DNA of 64,000 nucleotides from Haladaptatus litoreus (lineage in GTDB: Archaea > Halobacteriota > Halobacteria > Halobacteriales > Haladaptataceae), in assembly GCF_900156425.1 (NCBI RefSeq), contig NZ_FTNO01000004.1, positions 248,001 through 312,000 on the forward strand, read 5' to 3'. Both the position numbers and the translations under genes were made by a program. A model generated the notes under the pieces. It was not told where the DNA came from and did not search any database. It saw only the letters and a program-made list of their open reading frames with translations. Shown piece by piece: positions 44,337 to 52,514 of the stretch. Position 1 is the first letter of the stretch, and each line of letters starts with the position of its first letter.

Positions 44337-46073
44337 ATGGAGTTACAGACTCGACGACGATTCCTCAAAACAGCTGGAGCAGTTACTAGTGGGCTGCTTC
44401 TTAGCAGTGGCGTTGGAAGTGCAACTTCTACTGGAACAGACGTCACGTTTGCTCCTAAGAATGCATGGCCAACATCTGGAGGAACTACTGGAAACACTCG
44501 AGCAACACACGCGCCTGGGCCATCTGGACCCTATCTACAAACACAATGGACGGGTGGGGACTCCAAGCATTCCTTTGGGAGTCCAGTTGTCGCAAATGAT
44601 GTCTTGTATTTTGGCGTTACTCCAAACGATGGTGGAAGAGAGGGAGCGGTGATTGCATACGATGCAGCAAGTGGTGAACATCTCTGGACACGAGACCAGG
44701 TTCCCAAGCAATTTCAATTGAGTTCTGAATCAGGGGGCAGTGATCGACTGGGAGCCCCCTCACAATTGAGCGAATATAACGGGTCACTCTACATTTCATG
44801 TTACGGGATGGAGTCACCAAACTATGGGGATGGCCTGATGGGTATTTACTCATTGAATGGAGCGACTGGAGAAATTCAATGGCGCCGTCCAGATATCGAT
44901 CCAGCAGAAATTGAGGTGGCGAATGATCGGGTGTACTTTGCCGGTGGCGCTCTTGATGCAACGACCGGAACATCGATTTGGGAGATCGATGGACAAGATG
45001 ATTTAATGGGAGTCACAGGAGACACGTTGTATACCTGCCGTTGGGATTCAACGGCACAGACTACTGTGATTACCGCACGTGATGCCGCAACAGGCACGAA
45101 ACTGTGGAGCATTACAAGAGACTTTAAGACAGTAAAAACAGTCATCACGTCAGATACGGTCTATGTAACGACCACCACGTCTGAACAAGAGCCATCATTT
45201 ACTGTCACTGCACTCGCTGCTACTGACGGGAGTCTACAGTGGCAATCCCCTGTTCCGGTACGTGGAACGTCACCAACAATCGAGTATTCACTGGATGGGA
45301 CAGAAAAATATACGGTTGATAGAGACCCGTATCTGAGTGAGCCTGCGGTTGATTCGTCTCGATTCTATATCCTCACTCGTGCCTATGAGGATGATATTAT
45401 TGACGGGGTCAAACAACCCCATGGAGAATATCTAGATTCTTACAGTACGCTCTATGCATTCGATCGGTCTACTGGCGACGAAGTGTGGCGTTTTGAAACG
45501 CCAGCGCAAGCCTTGGCAGCACCAACTGTGACCGATAATACGGTCTATTTTGCCTGTAAATATCACGAAGCTCCAGATGGAGACAGTATTTCCTGGGGTA
45601 CCCCCGCAATCTATGCGCTCAATGCGGGAACAGGTGCGAAACAATGGGTTTCTGCATTCAATGCAAGTTCTGATTCATGGATAACGGCCCCTGTTGTTGT
45701 GGATAAACGCATTTTCACTACGGTCCAAATTATTGGCAATTATCCTGAAATTTATGCGTTAGAGAGCACTGACTGTGGTGAATCGATCCCGGACGAAGGT
45801 GCCCAGACAGTGAGGAACGATCCGGACAGTAAGACAAACCAGATGGGTAGGAGCGAATCTGAAATCACAGGATCGTCAGCTTCCGATGGCTCAGCGCAAT
45901 TGAAAGCAAACAATCCACAGGGTGCACAGTCAGTACCGCCATCACAACTGTCTGATCACTCTCTTTCCATCAAAGCGTATGACTGGCAATCTCCCCTTGC
46001 GTTCATCGGTGGACTTGGTACGAGCGTTGGTACTTATCTTTCCAGTCATTCACCTCTGAGAACAGACGACTAG
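44337..46073 (+). CDS. Tat-exported PQQ-like beta-propeller, C-terminal hydrophobic tail
   Basis: 578 residues. Tat signal with the RRR at 6-8 then FLKTAGAVTSGLLLSSG. Propeller blades: AYDAASGEHLWTRD, SLNGATGEIQWRR, ALDATTGTSIWEI, ARDAATGTKLWSI, AFDRSTGDEVWRF and ALNAGTGAKQWVS. After a Ser/Gln/Asp-rich linker (about 490-545) a weakly hydrophobic end (PLAFIGGLGTSVGTYLSS) might hold the protein at the membrane. Together with 36665 it brackets the beta-helix pair; similar C-terminal text recurs in the remnant at 46499. Confidence 0.82.
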   Translation: MELQTRRRFLKTAGAVTSGLLLSSGVGSATSTGTDVTFAPKNAWPTSGGTTGNTRATHAPGPSGPYLQTQWTGGDSKHSFGSPVVANDVLYFGVTPNDGGREGAVIAYDAASGEHLWTRDQVPKQFQLSSESGGSDRLGAPSQLSEYNGSLYISCYGMESPNYGDGLMGIYSLNGATGEIQWRRPDIDPAEIEVANDRVYFAGGALDATTGTSIWEIDGQDDLMGVTGDTLYTCRWDSTAQTTVITARDAATGTKLWSITRDFKTVKTVITSDTVYVTTTTSEQEPSFTVTALAATDGSLQWQSPVPVRGTSPTIEYSLDGTEKYTVDRDPYLSEPAVDSSRFYILTRAYEDDIIDGVKQPHGEYLDSYSTLYAFDRSTGDEVWRFETPAQALAAPTVTDNTVYFACKYHEAPDGDSISWGTPAIYALNAGTGAKQWVSAFNASSDSWITAPVVVDKRIFTTVQIIGNYPEIYALESTDCGESIPDEGAQTVRNDPDSKTNQMGRSESEITGSSASDGSAQLKANNPQGAQSVPPSQLSDHSLSIKAYDWQSPLAFIGGLGTSVGTYLSSHSPLRTDD

Positions 46074-46257
46074 CGAAACCTCATCTGCGATGAATAGGAG
46101 TGGTTTCGAACCACCGACTAGTATGGACACGCTCGAACTGGCGACGGTACTATTTGGAGGTGTCTCGCTCTAAGTGGTAAACGTGGAGGTTCGGCGAATG
46201 CCCCCATATTATAGGATTGTAATCAGCCCTCCTGATGGGCATACCGTGATCTTCAAA

Positions 46258-46312
46258 TTCGTAGTTCCACTGGAATTCTAAGGTAGACAAACCCTAGACG
46301 AGTGAGCGAACC
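46258..46312. promoter_or_regulatory. ORB-like element, copy 1
   Basis: TCGTAGTTCCACTGGAATT followed by a spacer and ACCCTAGACGAGTGAGCGA. The TTCCACTGGAA core matches the dyad of haloarchaeal origin recognition boxes, and the CCCT block could be the G-string read from the other strand. The same arrangement recurs at 55255 beside an Orc1/Cdc6 gene. Confidence 0.55.
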
Positions 46313-46498
46313 ACCATCATTTTTACAGATACCAATCTCGATGATCTATGATTAAGATTCCACTCATATGAAGTCGTAGACGGATCAAAGAAGCAACGTC
46401 ATGTGGCCAATGTGTACATCAAAAACGATCCCCAGAGTGTGGCGTCTGTGTCATCAAGACGTTCAATCCCTACCTCGATCTTTGATGAAAATCTAGAC

Positions 46499-46590
46499 TG
46501 GTGATCCCCGCCTGTCTTCATTGGCGCGGTTGGTGTGAGTGTTGGTGGCTCTCTTTCCAGTCGTTTGCCCTTGGAACTCTGGTCTGTCGA
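46499..46590 (+). pseudogene. Tail remnant of a third beta-propeller paralogue
   Basis: The frame reads DW-stop-SPPVFIGAVGVSVGGSLSSRLPL, matching the DWQSPLAFIGGLGTSVGTYLSS tail of the propeller at 44337, with a TGA in place of one codon. Only about 30 codons remain. Confidence 0.55.
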
Positions 46591-46991
46591 GCAGCTACTG
46601 GTCACGACCGCGCCGCCACTCGGTAGACGCTCCCACTGGTCGCTTGTGCGCTCGGGCCTACGGGTCGGGGGCAAGCCCCCGCTGCCGTCCGCTCCGCTCG
46701 GCGGGGGCCGTCGCTCCGCTGTTCCCTCGCTTGGAGGCAGCATGGGCCAGCCGATTCGAGGCGGTTCTCAATATTGTCGACTAGTGTGTCCAATTCACTT
46801 TTACTCCTATCTAGTGGTTTAGCGATATATCCGAGTGGTTGAGAGGTGTTCAGACAGTCGTTAACGTTTTGAGGGTTGGTTTGTCACCGATTCAGTAGTG
46901 TCACTACTACTCCCCACTCACTAGTGCTACTGACAGCAGTGACACTCCTAACAGAGTAACATCTATACCAGTACAGCCACTACTCCCATCT

Positions 46992-47366
46992 ATGTCAATC
47001 GATATTGAAGACTTCGAAGAAAAGAGCAGCGAGGAGCTCGAAAAAATGACCAACGGCGAGCGTGTCCTCCGATTTCTCGCCGAGAACGACGACCGAGCGT
47101 TCAAGCCTGCTGAGATCGCCGAGCAGACTACCGTGAAAAAGAACACCATTGGCACTGTTCTCAGTCGGCTTAAGGATCGCAACCTCGTCCGACACAAAGG
47201 CACGTACTGGGCGATCACCGATGACCAAGAACGCCTCAATACATTCACAACGTTCCGCCAGTCGACCAAGACGCTCAACGACCAACTCGGAGAGGAAGAC
47301 CCCGAAGAATGGGAAACCCACGCAGCGGACGACTATCCCACCGAGAAGCGTGAGGATGAGAAATAA
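46992..47366 (+). CDS. Winged-helix regulator, likely antitoxin partner
   Basis: 124 residues. NGERVLRFLAENDDRAFKPAEIAEQTTVKKNTIGTVLSRLKDRNLVRHKGTYW is split over about 20-72 and forms a MarR-like winged helix; the acidic C-terminus (DPEEWETHAADDYPTEK) could bind a basic toxin. In haloarchaea such genes commonly precede a MazF/PemK-like toxin gene, and remains of one follow directly. Probably a now orphaned antitoxin/regulator. Confidence 0.75.
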   Translation: MSIDIEDFEEKSSEELEKMTNGERVLRFLAENDDRAFKPAEIAEQTTVKKNTIGTVLSRLKDRNLVRHKGTYWAITDDQERLNTFTTFRQSTKTLNDQLGEEDPEEWETHAADDYPTEKREDEK

Positions 47367-47369
47367 AAC

Positions 47370-47463
47370 ATGACCCAGGCGCCGTCATCTTCGGTGACGA
47401 TCCATTCAATGACCGTGACGCTCCTCGCCCGTGGTTGGTTGTCTCCGACGAGACTCACCCGTT
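47370..47463 (+). pseudogene. MazF/PemK-like toxin N-terminal remnant
   Basis: After the winged-helix stop, the frame gives PGAVIFGDDPFNDRDAPRPW and LVVSDETHPF. The GAV.FGD and RPWLVVS text matches the first strands of haloarchaeal PemK/MazF-like toxins. The frame has no start codon (the ATG at 47370 is one base out of phase) and is cut at GTGACATCC, the right end of a tnpB element. No C-terminal part was found on the far side. Confidence 0.6.
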
Positions 47464-48437
47464 CTGTGACATCCTCCCCGTGGTAAACGACGGGGCTTCC
47501 CGCAACAGTGGGATTCCGGCAATGCCGTAGGTTTCAGTCCGAATACGCCGAAAGCGTCATCTATCCGGTTCTCGGACTCGTCTTTCGGTGGACTATGGCG
47601 GTGTCACAACCGCTCCCGTCCCGTGGCGTGTCATTGCGTTCCGGTTTCCAAGGAACGCTCTCACCCCACGGGTCGACGCGTCCGGCGATGTTCGCCGCCG
47701 CGTTGATATCTGCTTGGAACGTCGATACGTGGCAGTCGTCGTTTTTACAGCGAAACTCCGCTTGTGAACCCCGTCGCCCGATGTGGCCGCAGGCGTGGCA
47801 CGTTTGGCTTGTGTACGCTGGATTCACAAACCGAACGGGAATACCCAACTCGGTTGCTTTGTCCTCAATACGACCCTGCAACCGTGCAAACGCCCACGCA
47901 TGCAAGCGTCGGTTCATGTACTTACCGTAATCCAACCGTTCGCGGATGAACGACAAGTCTTCGAGGACGATAACCGGATTCTCGAAGTCCTGTGCGTATT
48001 CAACAGCGTTCCGAGACGCCTTTTCAACGATGTCTGTAAGCGCGTTCTGGTAGTGATCGAATCGTTCATCAATCCGCCAATCGGATGCGTCACGTTGTTG
48101 AAGGCGTTTCAGGGTCGTATACATCTCTTTGCGGAGGTGTCGGGCACAACTACCACTTTTGAGCATCGGCTTCGTCGGCGTGTTGCGTTTCAGGGCACAG
48201 CCCGTAATCAACGCGGATTCACCGATATCGAAACCGATGTACGTCCCGTCACCGTCCGTTACAGGTTCATCCACCTCGTATTCGACGGTGGCGTGTAGAA
48301 CCCAACTACTCCGGTTCTGTTGAAGACGGAGTTCACCCGGTTTAGTATCACCTTCGAGAATGTCGTGCCACAGAGATTCTTGCTCTGGGTTCAACCGAAG
48401 CGGAACCCAAAAATTCGTCCCGCGACCGGGTTGTCCG
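47463..48437 (-). mobile_element. tnpB element lacking its left end
   Basis: Right end 47463-47510 has GTGACATCCTCCCCGTGG and an ACGACGGGG hairpin arm, as in the complete element at 24335. Homology to that element stops at about 48437, inside the tnpB coding region, so the left end, RHH mini-gene and tnpB start are gone. It truncates the toxin gene at 47370. Confidence 0.7.
47561..48436 (-). pseudogene. tnpB: N-terminally truncated TnpB
   Basis: Readable from GRGTNFWVPLRLNPEQESLW (a stop lies directly upstream) to the C-terminus; a 277-codon frame starts at an internal ATG (48394). Compared with the intact protein at 24581, about 112 N-terminal residues are missing, but GFDIGES, VLEDLSF, the zinc ribbon and QADINAA are all kept. 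The tail differs (KTSPRTG). Without the N-terminal RNA/DNA-binding wedge region it is probably inactive, though a short product could still be made. Confidence 0.75.
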
Positions 48438-48601
48438 TCTCAATTACAACGGAATAATAACGGGGGAACGTCGCCACGCTCCTGCATTCACACGCAGAAA
48501 CACCGCAGAAACAGCCGCACTCGGCAGTAGTCGTCCGTTGTGTACAGTCCGGTGGCATGGATGGAACTTTTGTCCCGGTGGCTGGTGTGGTGATGAACAC
48601 G

Positions 48602-48620
48602 GGGGGTTCACCGAACCCCC
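48602..48620 (-). terminator. Strong hairpin after the coiled-coil gene
   Basis: GGGGGTTC-ACC-GAACCCCC is a perfect 8-bp stem with a 3-base loop, 12 bases beyond the stop of the minus-strand coiled-coil gene. It is well placed to end or stabilise that message. Confidence 0.5.
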
Positions 48621-48631
48621 ATATTATGAGA

Positions 48632-49438
48632 TTATAATCCCTCCTCTCGATGAGCGCGAACCCACCCACGGAGGTCAGGGTGATTCCACTCGACGCAAAT
48701 ACGCTTGCCCTCGATTTTCGTGGTGGGATCGATATCTGGATTGGCGAGATGTCCATCGACATACTCAACGCCTGGAACGCGTTCGGCCATCTCTTCCATC
48801 ACGCGATAGCCGTCGGTCAGATACGCACAGCCGTACTGGGTAGCAACCTCGCGATAGTTCAGATAGACGGTACGGGAATTGGTTTCACGGGCTTTCTCCT
48901 CGGCTCGTCCAAGGACGGTGAGGTACTTCTCGTGGATGCTCGAGTTTGTGGGGCGTTTCGTTGAGAAGTCAAGCAGACTGGCGTTGTCGGTTGCGCGTTG
49001 GATGGTGTCATGAAGTGTTTCACCAACAGTGGCAGCCTCGGCAACGATGTTTGGGGAAGTAGCATCGACACTACTGCCATCTTCGCTTGTATACTCGCGC
49101 ACGTCGTTGATAATCCGGGAGACAGAGGCCCGAATGCGGTAGTTCTGTTCGCGTTCTGTTTCGAGTTCCTCCTGGAGGTGGTTGTTTTCAGTTTCGAGGT
49201 CGTCAATACGTGATTCGAGTGTAGCTGTTCGGTCGCGTTCGGTTGCAAGGGTTGCTTCGAGGGTCTCGATTCGGTCGGTGGTGGTACTGAGGTCAACTGT
49301 GAGCGCTTGGAAGTCGTTTTCTACGTCTTGGATGCGTTGGTCTTTGGCCTTCACCTCGGATTCGAGTTCGGCAACACGCTCCGTGAGGGCGTTCAGTTGC
49401 TCGACCAGCGTGGCGTTGGCGGGAGTTGATTGGCTCAT
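48632..49438 (-). CDS. Plasmid-type coiled-coil protein
   Basis: 268 residues from the ATG at 49438; 13 upstream codons are open but weak. Residues about 10-110 are a long heptad coiled coil (LNALTERVAELESEV, LESRIDDLETENNHLQEEL). The C-terminal 150 residues form a separate globular domain (STKRPTNSSIHEKYLTVLGRAEEK, YGCAYLTDGYRVMEEMAER) that I do not recognise by name. The layout suggests a DNA- or partition-associated plasmid protein. A sequence similar to its very end recurs at 46.2 kb. Confidence 0.7.
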   Translation of the reverse strand: MSQSTPANATLVEQLNALTERVAELESEVKAKDQRIQDVENDFQALTVDLSTTTDRIETLEATLATERDRTATLESRIDDLETENNHLQEELETEREQNYRIRASVSRIINDVREYTSEDGSSVDATSPNIVAEAATVGETLHDTIQRATDNASLLDFSTKRPTNSSIHEKYLTVLGRAEEKARETNSRTVYLNYREVATQYGCAYLTDGYRVMEEMAERVPGVEYVDGHLANPDIDPTTKIEGKRICVEWNHPDLRGWVRAHREEGL

Positions 49439-49476
49439 CGGTCTCTTACCCCCGAGGGAGACACTGTGGTGGGCCA

Positions 49477-49629
49477 ATGGAGGACAGTACCGTGGTTGTC
49501 ACTGCTGGTGACGAAGTTGTTGGTCTCACCGCCAGGGAAGCAGATCCGACACGGGTCGAACAACGCAAGCAAGCCGTCAGTGATAGGGATGATTTGCCAT
49601 CCGGAGACTGGCTTCTGTCTTGTGAGTAA
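49477..49629 (+). CDS. Small acidic hypothetical protein
   Basis: 50 residues starting MEDSTVVVTAGDEVVGLTARE, with a haloarchaeal acidic composition. Its start lies 38 bases from that of the divergent coiled-coil gene, across a GTCTC/GAGAC inverted repeat (49441-49462). Not recognised; could be a fragment. Confidence 0.4.
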   Translation: MEDSTVVVTAGDEVVGLTAREADPTRVEQRKQAVSDRDDLPSGDWLLSCE

Positions 49630-49670
49630 ACGGCCTGAGTAGGGTGTTAGGGAAGCCAATATGGAGTTGC

Positions 49671-49948
49671 TCATTCCTCACACCGCTCCTGTGTATTGCT
49701 GGAATCGGTTGGCTGGTGGCTAGTGTGTTCATCAGTATTCAGGGTATCGTCGGGTCGTGTGACGGCTTCGATGGTAGCGTGTGTTCGAACCCAGGCGTAC
49801 TTGCCCCCCGGTGTGAGTTCGTAGTGGTCGAGTTGGTACTCTGTGTGGCTGATTTCCTCATAATACGTGCAGATGAGTCGGTACAGGTTGTTACTCGGGA
49901 TGGCAAACAACAACGTGTGGTCGCCGGGTTCCGGGCCACGATGATTGA
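49671..49948 (-). pseudogene. Gene fragment cut by tnpB element
   Basis: The minus strand gives a coding-like protein end: PEPGDHTLLFAIPSNNLYRL, TYYEEISHTEYQLDHYELTP and a Thr/Asp/Glu-rich tail. The frame has no start; it runs straight into the right end of the tnpB element at 49949. I do not recognise the family; the text looks like a haloarchaeal plasmid protein. Confidence 0.5.
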
Positions 49949-49994
49949 CATCCTCCCCGCGCTCAAGCGCGAGGATTCCTCCGTGGGTGTTCGG

Positions 49995-51275
49995 CTATGC
50001 CGATTCCCCAGTGGTAACTTTCGGGTGTGTGCGCTGTTCGTTGGGACGGTGAGCGTGTGGTATCGCCGACCACGAATGGTCGTCCCACTTGAACCGCACG
50101 GGCCGTGCCATCGGCCTGACTACATTTTCGTACCGCCTGAGGAACGTTTCGCTTGCCACGAGATCGGCGTGCCCTTCGAAGCCACACGGGCACGTGAGCG
50201 TGTCCTGATGCCGCGTTGTATCGGTTGTTGAACCACAGTTCGGACACGTCTGACTTGTCCACGCTTCCGACCGAACTTCGACCGTAATGCCGAACTCCTC
50301 GGCGGTGCATGTGAGCCGGTTGATGAACGCGCGGAATGCCCAGAAGTTGTGCGTTTTGTGGTTGGCTTGCACCGACCAGTGCGTTTCCAACACGTCGGTT
50401 AAATCCCCGACGTAGACCGTCGAAACACCCTCGGAATACAACAGTCCCATTAGGTTTCTGGCGAGCGCGTCCATGGCATGATTGCGCCGTTTGGTTCGTC
50501 CTCGGTACAGTGAGCGGATTTGCTTGCTGCTGTACCGACCGTTTCGGAGCTTCGACTGAAGTTCGGCAATTCGGCGCGTCGTCTCGCGGAACCGCTCGAA
50601 TAAGTCGCGTCCGTGGTACAGGTACTGTTGGCCGGTTGTCGTGGTACACGCAACGAGATTGCTCGCACCGATATCCAGAGCAGCCGAATGGTCGGCTAAT
50701 GGTGAATCCAGTCGAGAATCATCGATGGTGACTGGTTGAATGGCTCTGTATTGGTTTGAAGTCTCGTCGTAGTACAGTTCTAACCGCCCTTGGTCGCCAG
50801 ACCACTTCGGTTTGCCTTTCACGTTCAGACATAGCTTCTCGCGGTAGCCCATGTCGTACTCGTCTTTGAGGGCTTTTCCAACTGTGAGTTCGACGGTTGA
50901 ACGGTTGCTCCATCGGACGGAATACTGGTCGTTGCGGATGTAGATCCGAAGAATGCGACCCTTTTCCTCGTTGCCCCAGTAGCCGGGAAGACCGTTGTCT
51001 TCGCCTTTCTCTTTGAGCGAGAAGAACGACCGCCACGCTTCGGAATTCTTCCGAATCACCTGTTGTGCGGTAGCACTTCCAAGTACGCTAACGTATTGCT
51101 TGCGGTAGTCCTCGGTATCCCAGACGGATTTGTCGATGTCTGGGTCGGTGAAGTTCTGGCGACGTTCGTAGTTGAGTTGGTTCCACAGGCTGGCGGAAGC
51201 GTCCAACAGTCGGCGAAGTAGCTCCTCGTCTTCGTTGGTTCGGGGGGCTACTTCGAAGCTGTTGACTCGCCTCAT
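49995..51275 (-). CDS. tnpB: TnpB-family protein with altered RuvC-II
   Basis: 426 residues, a haloarchaeal TnpB group distinct from the one at 24581. RuvC-I Asp is D201 in ALDIGAS and RuvC-III Asp is D371 in GHADLVAS; the zinc ribbon is CPNCGS...CPCG. At the RuvC-II position, where active TnpB proteins have Glu-Asp, this reads VYVGDL: Gly at 290 and Asp at 291. Either D291 takes over the metal-binding role or cutting is impaired. The N-terminal domain is complete (residues 1-190). Loss of the Glu is also seen in TnpB derivatives turned repressors, which is only a possibility here. Confidence 0.85.
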   Translation of the reverse strand: MRRVNSFEVAPRTNEDEELLRRLLDASASLWNQLNYERRQNFTDPDIDKSVWDTEDYRKQYVSVLGSATAQQVIRKNSEAWRSFFSLKEKGEDNGLPGYWGNEEKGRILRIYIRNDQYSVRWSNRSTVELTVGKALKDEYDMGYREKLCLNVKGKPKWSGDQGRLELYYDETSNQYRAIQPVTIDDSRLDSPLADHSAALDIGASNLVACTTTTGQQYLYHGRDLFERFRETTRRIAELQSKLRNGRYSSKQIRSLYRGRTKRRNHAMDALARNLMGLLYSEGVSTVYVGDLTDVLETHWSVQANHKTHNFWAFRAFINRLTCTAEEFGITVEVRSEAWTSQTCPNCGSTTDTTRHQDTLTCPCGFEGHADLVASETFLRRYENVVRPMARPVRFKWDDHSWSAIPHAHRPNEQRTHPKVTTGESA

Positions 51276-51319
51276 TTGCCGTAATGTCTATAACGTCCCG
51301 AAGTCTATTAAGTATTGTC

Positions 51320-51457
51320 ATGCGACCAAACGTTGATATTTCATGGAGCATCCACGGTCGAGTGAAAGATTTCGCTGACGACAACGATGTTTCGCTCACT
51401 GAAGCGTATGAACAGTTATTGGACGCCGGGTTGGTATCATTGGAACACCGGGAATGA
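51320..51457 (+). CDS. Small RHH-like protein divergent from tnpB
   Basis: 45 residues: a basic start (MRPNVDISWSIHGRV) and two predicted helices (KDFADDNDVSLTEAYEQLLDA). Start codons of this gene and tnpB are 44 bases apart and divergent, the same arrangement as in the other complete element, though the two mini-proteins are not alike in sequence. Possible regulator of tnpB. Confidence 0.6.
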   Translation: MRPNVDISWSIHGRVKDFADDNDVSLTEAYEQLLDAGLVSLEHRE

Positions 51458-51524
51458 GCGTTGTCGGCGGTTGGCGTTGCCGAGCCTACCGCTTGACCCC
51501 GCCCTGAAGGGCGAGGCTTGCGCT

Positions 51525-51771
51525 CGAATTTCACGTCAACGAGGATTACGAACCCACCGACGGCGAAGAACGGGTATTGGAGGTATTCAAAGCAGGACGA
51601 GGAACAGATGCGCCGTGGGGACGTGCAAACCCGCTGTATATTCGCGAACAAACGGATCTCAAGAAGGGAACGATCGAATACTACCTGCGGCAGCTTACCG
51701 CTGCGGGGTGGATTACTAAACTCACCAGTGGCCTCTATGAGTTCAATGACGATCCACGAGAAGAAGCTTAG
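51525..51771 (+). pseudogene. Winged-helix gene fragment beside tnpB element
   Basis: Frame open from the element's left end: EFHVNEDYEPTDGEERVLEVF, ANPLYIREQTDLKKGTIEYY and LRQLTAAGWITKLTSGLYEF. A winged-helix DNA-binding domain is clear (helix TDLKKGTIEYYLRQL, wing SGLYEF). The natural start is not present; an internal ATG at 51577 could give 64 residues. Probably a truncated regulator. Confidence 0.6.
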
Positions 51772-51851
51772 AGCTCGGGAAGATGGGAAATATCTGAATA
51801 ATCGAAGATGAGTGACTAGAAATTAGCTTAATTGGCCGTTAATCGCGATAT

Positions 51852-52103
51852 TTACGTGGAGTTACTCTTGGTAGCGTGTTTTCGCCACCAAACGACACTT
51901 CGTGGCCCAAGCTTTACTTTTTCAATTTCACCCTTTCGTGCTAATCGCTCAAGTCGCCGATGGGCCGTTTCGCGTTTTTGATCAAAATAATCTGCAACTT
52001 CGTTAGCACTGTGGAAAGGCCGTTCCCCACTCTCGAAAAACTCGACAATCTCTTCGTCAGATATTTCAGAACTGAATTTTCCGGTATCTGAGTCTCGTGT
52101 CAT
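51852..52103 (-). CDS. Small winged-helix DNA-binding protein
   Basis: 83 residues. After a polar start, FHSANEVADYFDQKRETAHRRLERLARKGEIEKVKLGPRSVVWW spans about 29-73 and is a textbook winged helix with a Trp-rich wing end. Divergent from the leader of the Cys-rich mini-protein gene, whose promoter holds inverted repeats, so that gene may be its target. Confidence 0.75.
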   Translation of the reverse strand: MTRDSDTGKFSSEISDEEIVEFFESGERPFHSANEVADYFDQKRETAHRRLERLARKGEIEKVKLGPRSVVWWRKHATKSNST

Positions 52104-52127
52104 GCATTTCAGTTAGAAGGTGACACA

Positions 52128-52336
52128 CTTAAATCCGCGTACTCATTGGTACGCCGGTAGGTTTAATACCACGCAACCATTAGTACATGGTAAGGAAGAA
52201 CGGTTCCCTCAGGGACATTGGAACGTCCCGGGTGTTCCAGCACCCGGAACCGGTCTTCCGAATGGAGTAGAAGACCAATGCAAGCTACGACATGCGCTAG
52301 TGAAAAGCGTTCCGACGAACAGGAGGCCAACTAACC
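52128..52336 (+). promoter_or_regulatory. Promoter and structured leader of Cys-rich mini-gene
   Basis: TATA-like CTTAAAT (about 52128) and GTTTAATA (about 52161) lie far upstream. An ACCAT-TAGTAC-ATGGT inverted repeat (52176-52191) follows. The next 140 bases contain a CGGGTG/CACCCG hairpin (about 52230-52250) and other short stems, ending in AGGAGG (52321-52326), ten bases before the ATG. A leader this long with a clear ribosome binding site is unusual in haloarchaea. Confidence 0.45.
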
Positions 52337-52510
52337 ATGGGGTGCAAGATGTGCGGCTGTCCCACACCACGGTCGCGACTCTGCAAGCAGTGCGATCAAT
52401 TCAAACATGCAACATTGCCGAGCGAGATGGATTTCAGCGAGGAACCGGACTGCCCCGAATGTGATGGCCTCACGAGCGGTGAGGGCATCATCTGCTACAG
52501 GTGCCGGTGA
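52337..52510 (+). CDS. Cys-rich zinc-finger mini-protein
   Basis: 57 residues starting MGCKMCGCPTPRSRLCKQC. Nine cysteines at 3, 6, 8, 16, 19, 39, 42, 53 and 56 form four CxxC knuckles plus one extra Cys, enough for two zinc sites. AGGAGG ten bases upstream fixes the start. Its stop is four bases before the next small gene, so they are probably co-translated. Family not recognised. Confidence 0.65.
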   Translation: MGCKMCGCPTPRSRLCKQCDQFKHATLPSEMDFSEEPDCPECDGLTSGEGIICYRCR

Positions 52511-52514
52511 TTCG

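Larger units (their letters stand above)
46074..46991. other. Long non-coding stretch with several remnants
   Basis: Contains, in order: a short minus-strand piece (46194-46245) similar to the 3' end and flank of the coiled-coil gene at 48632; an ORB-like element (46258-46312); the propeller-tail remnant (46499-46590); and a GC-rich block (46590-46760) with a GGGGGC-AA-GCCCCC hairpin near 46669. No intact gene. Confidence 0.5.
49949..51524 (-). mobile_element. Complete tnpB element, second type
   Basis: Right end at 49949 (TTGACATCCTCCCCGCGCTC plus a GCGCTCAAGCGC hairpin), left end near 51488-51524 (CCCGCCCTGAAGGGCGAGG hairpin). It carries tnpB at 49995 and a divergent 45-aa gene at 51320. 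No tnpA. Gene fragments abut both ends (49671-49948 and 51525-51771), so it inserted between or into neighbouring genes or marks a deletion. Confidence 0.7.

Noticed and set aside
46535..46822. GC-rich open frames around 46.6 kb
   Set aside because: Open on several frames due to composition; the only recognisable part is the short propeller-tail remnant at the start.
48391..48768. 125-codon minus-strand frame between tnpB and coiled-coil gene
   Set aside because: It joins out-of-frame tnpB and coiled-coil sequence and spans the strong hairpin.
49963..50649. Long Arg/Pro/His-rich frame overlapping the second-type tnpB
   Set aside because: Out-of-frame shadow of the tnpB coding sequence.
52120..52464. 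114-codon frame over the leader and mini-protein gene
   Set aside because: Runs through the hairpin leader and overlaps the Cys-rich gene, which has the ribosome binding site and a clear zinc pattern.
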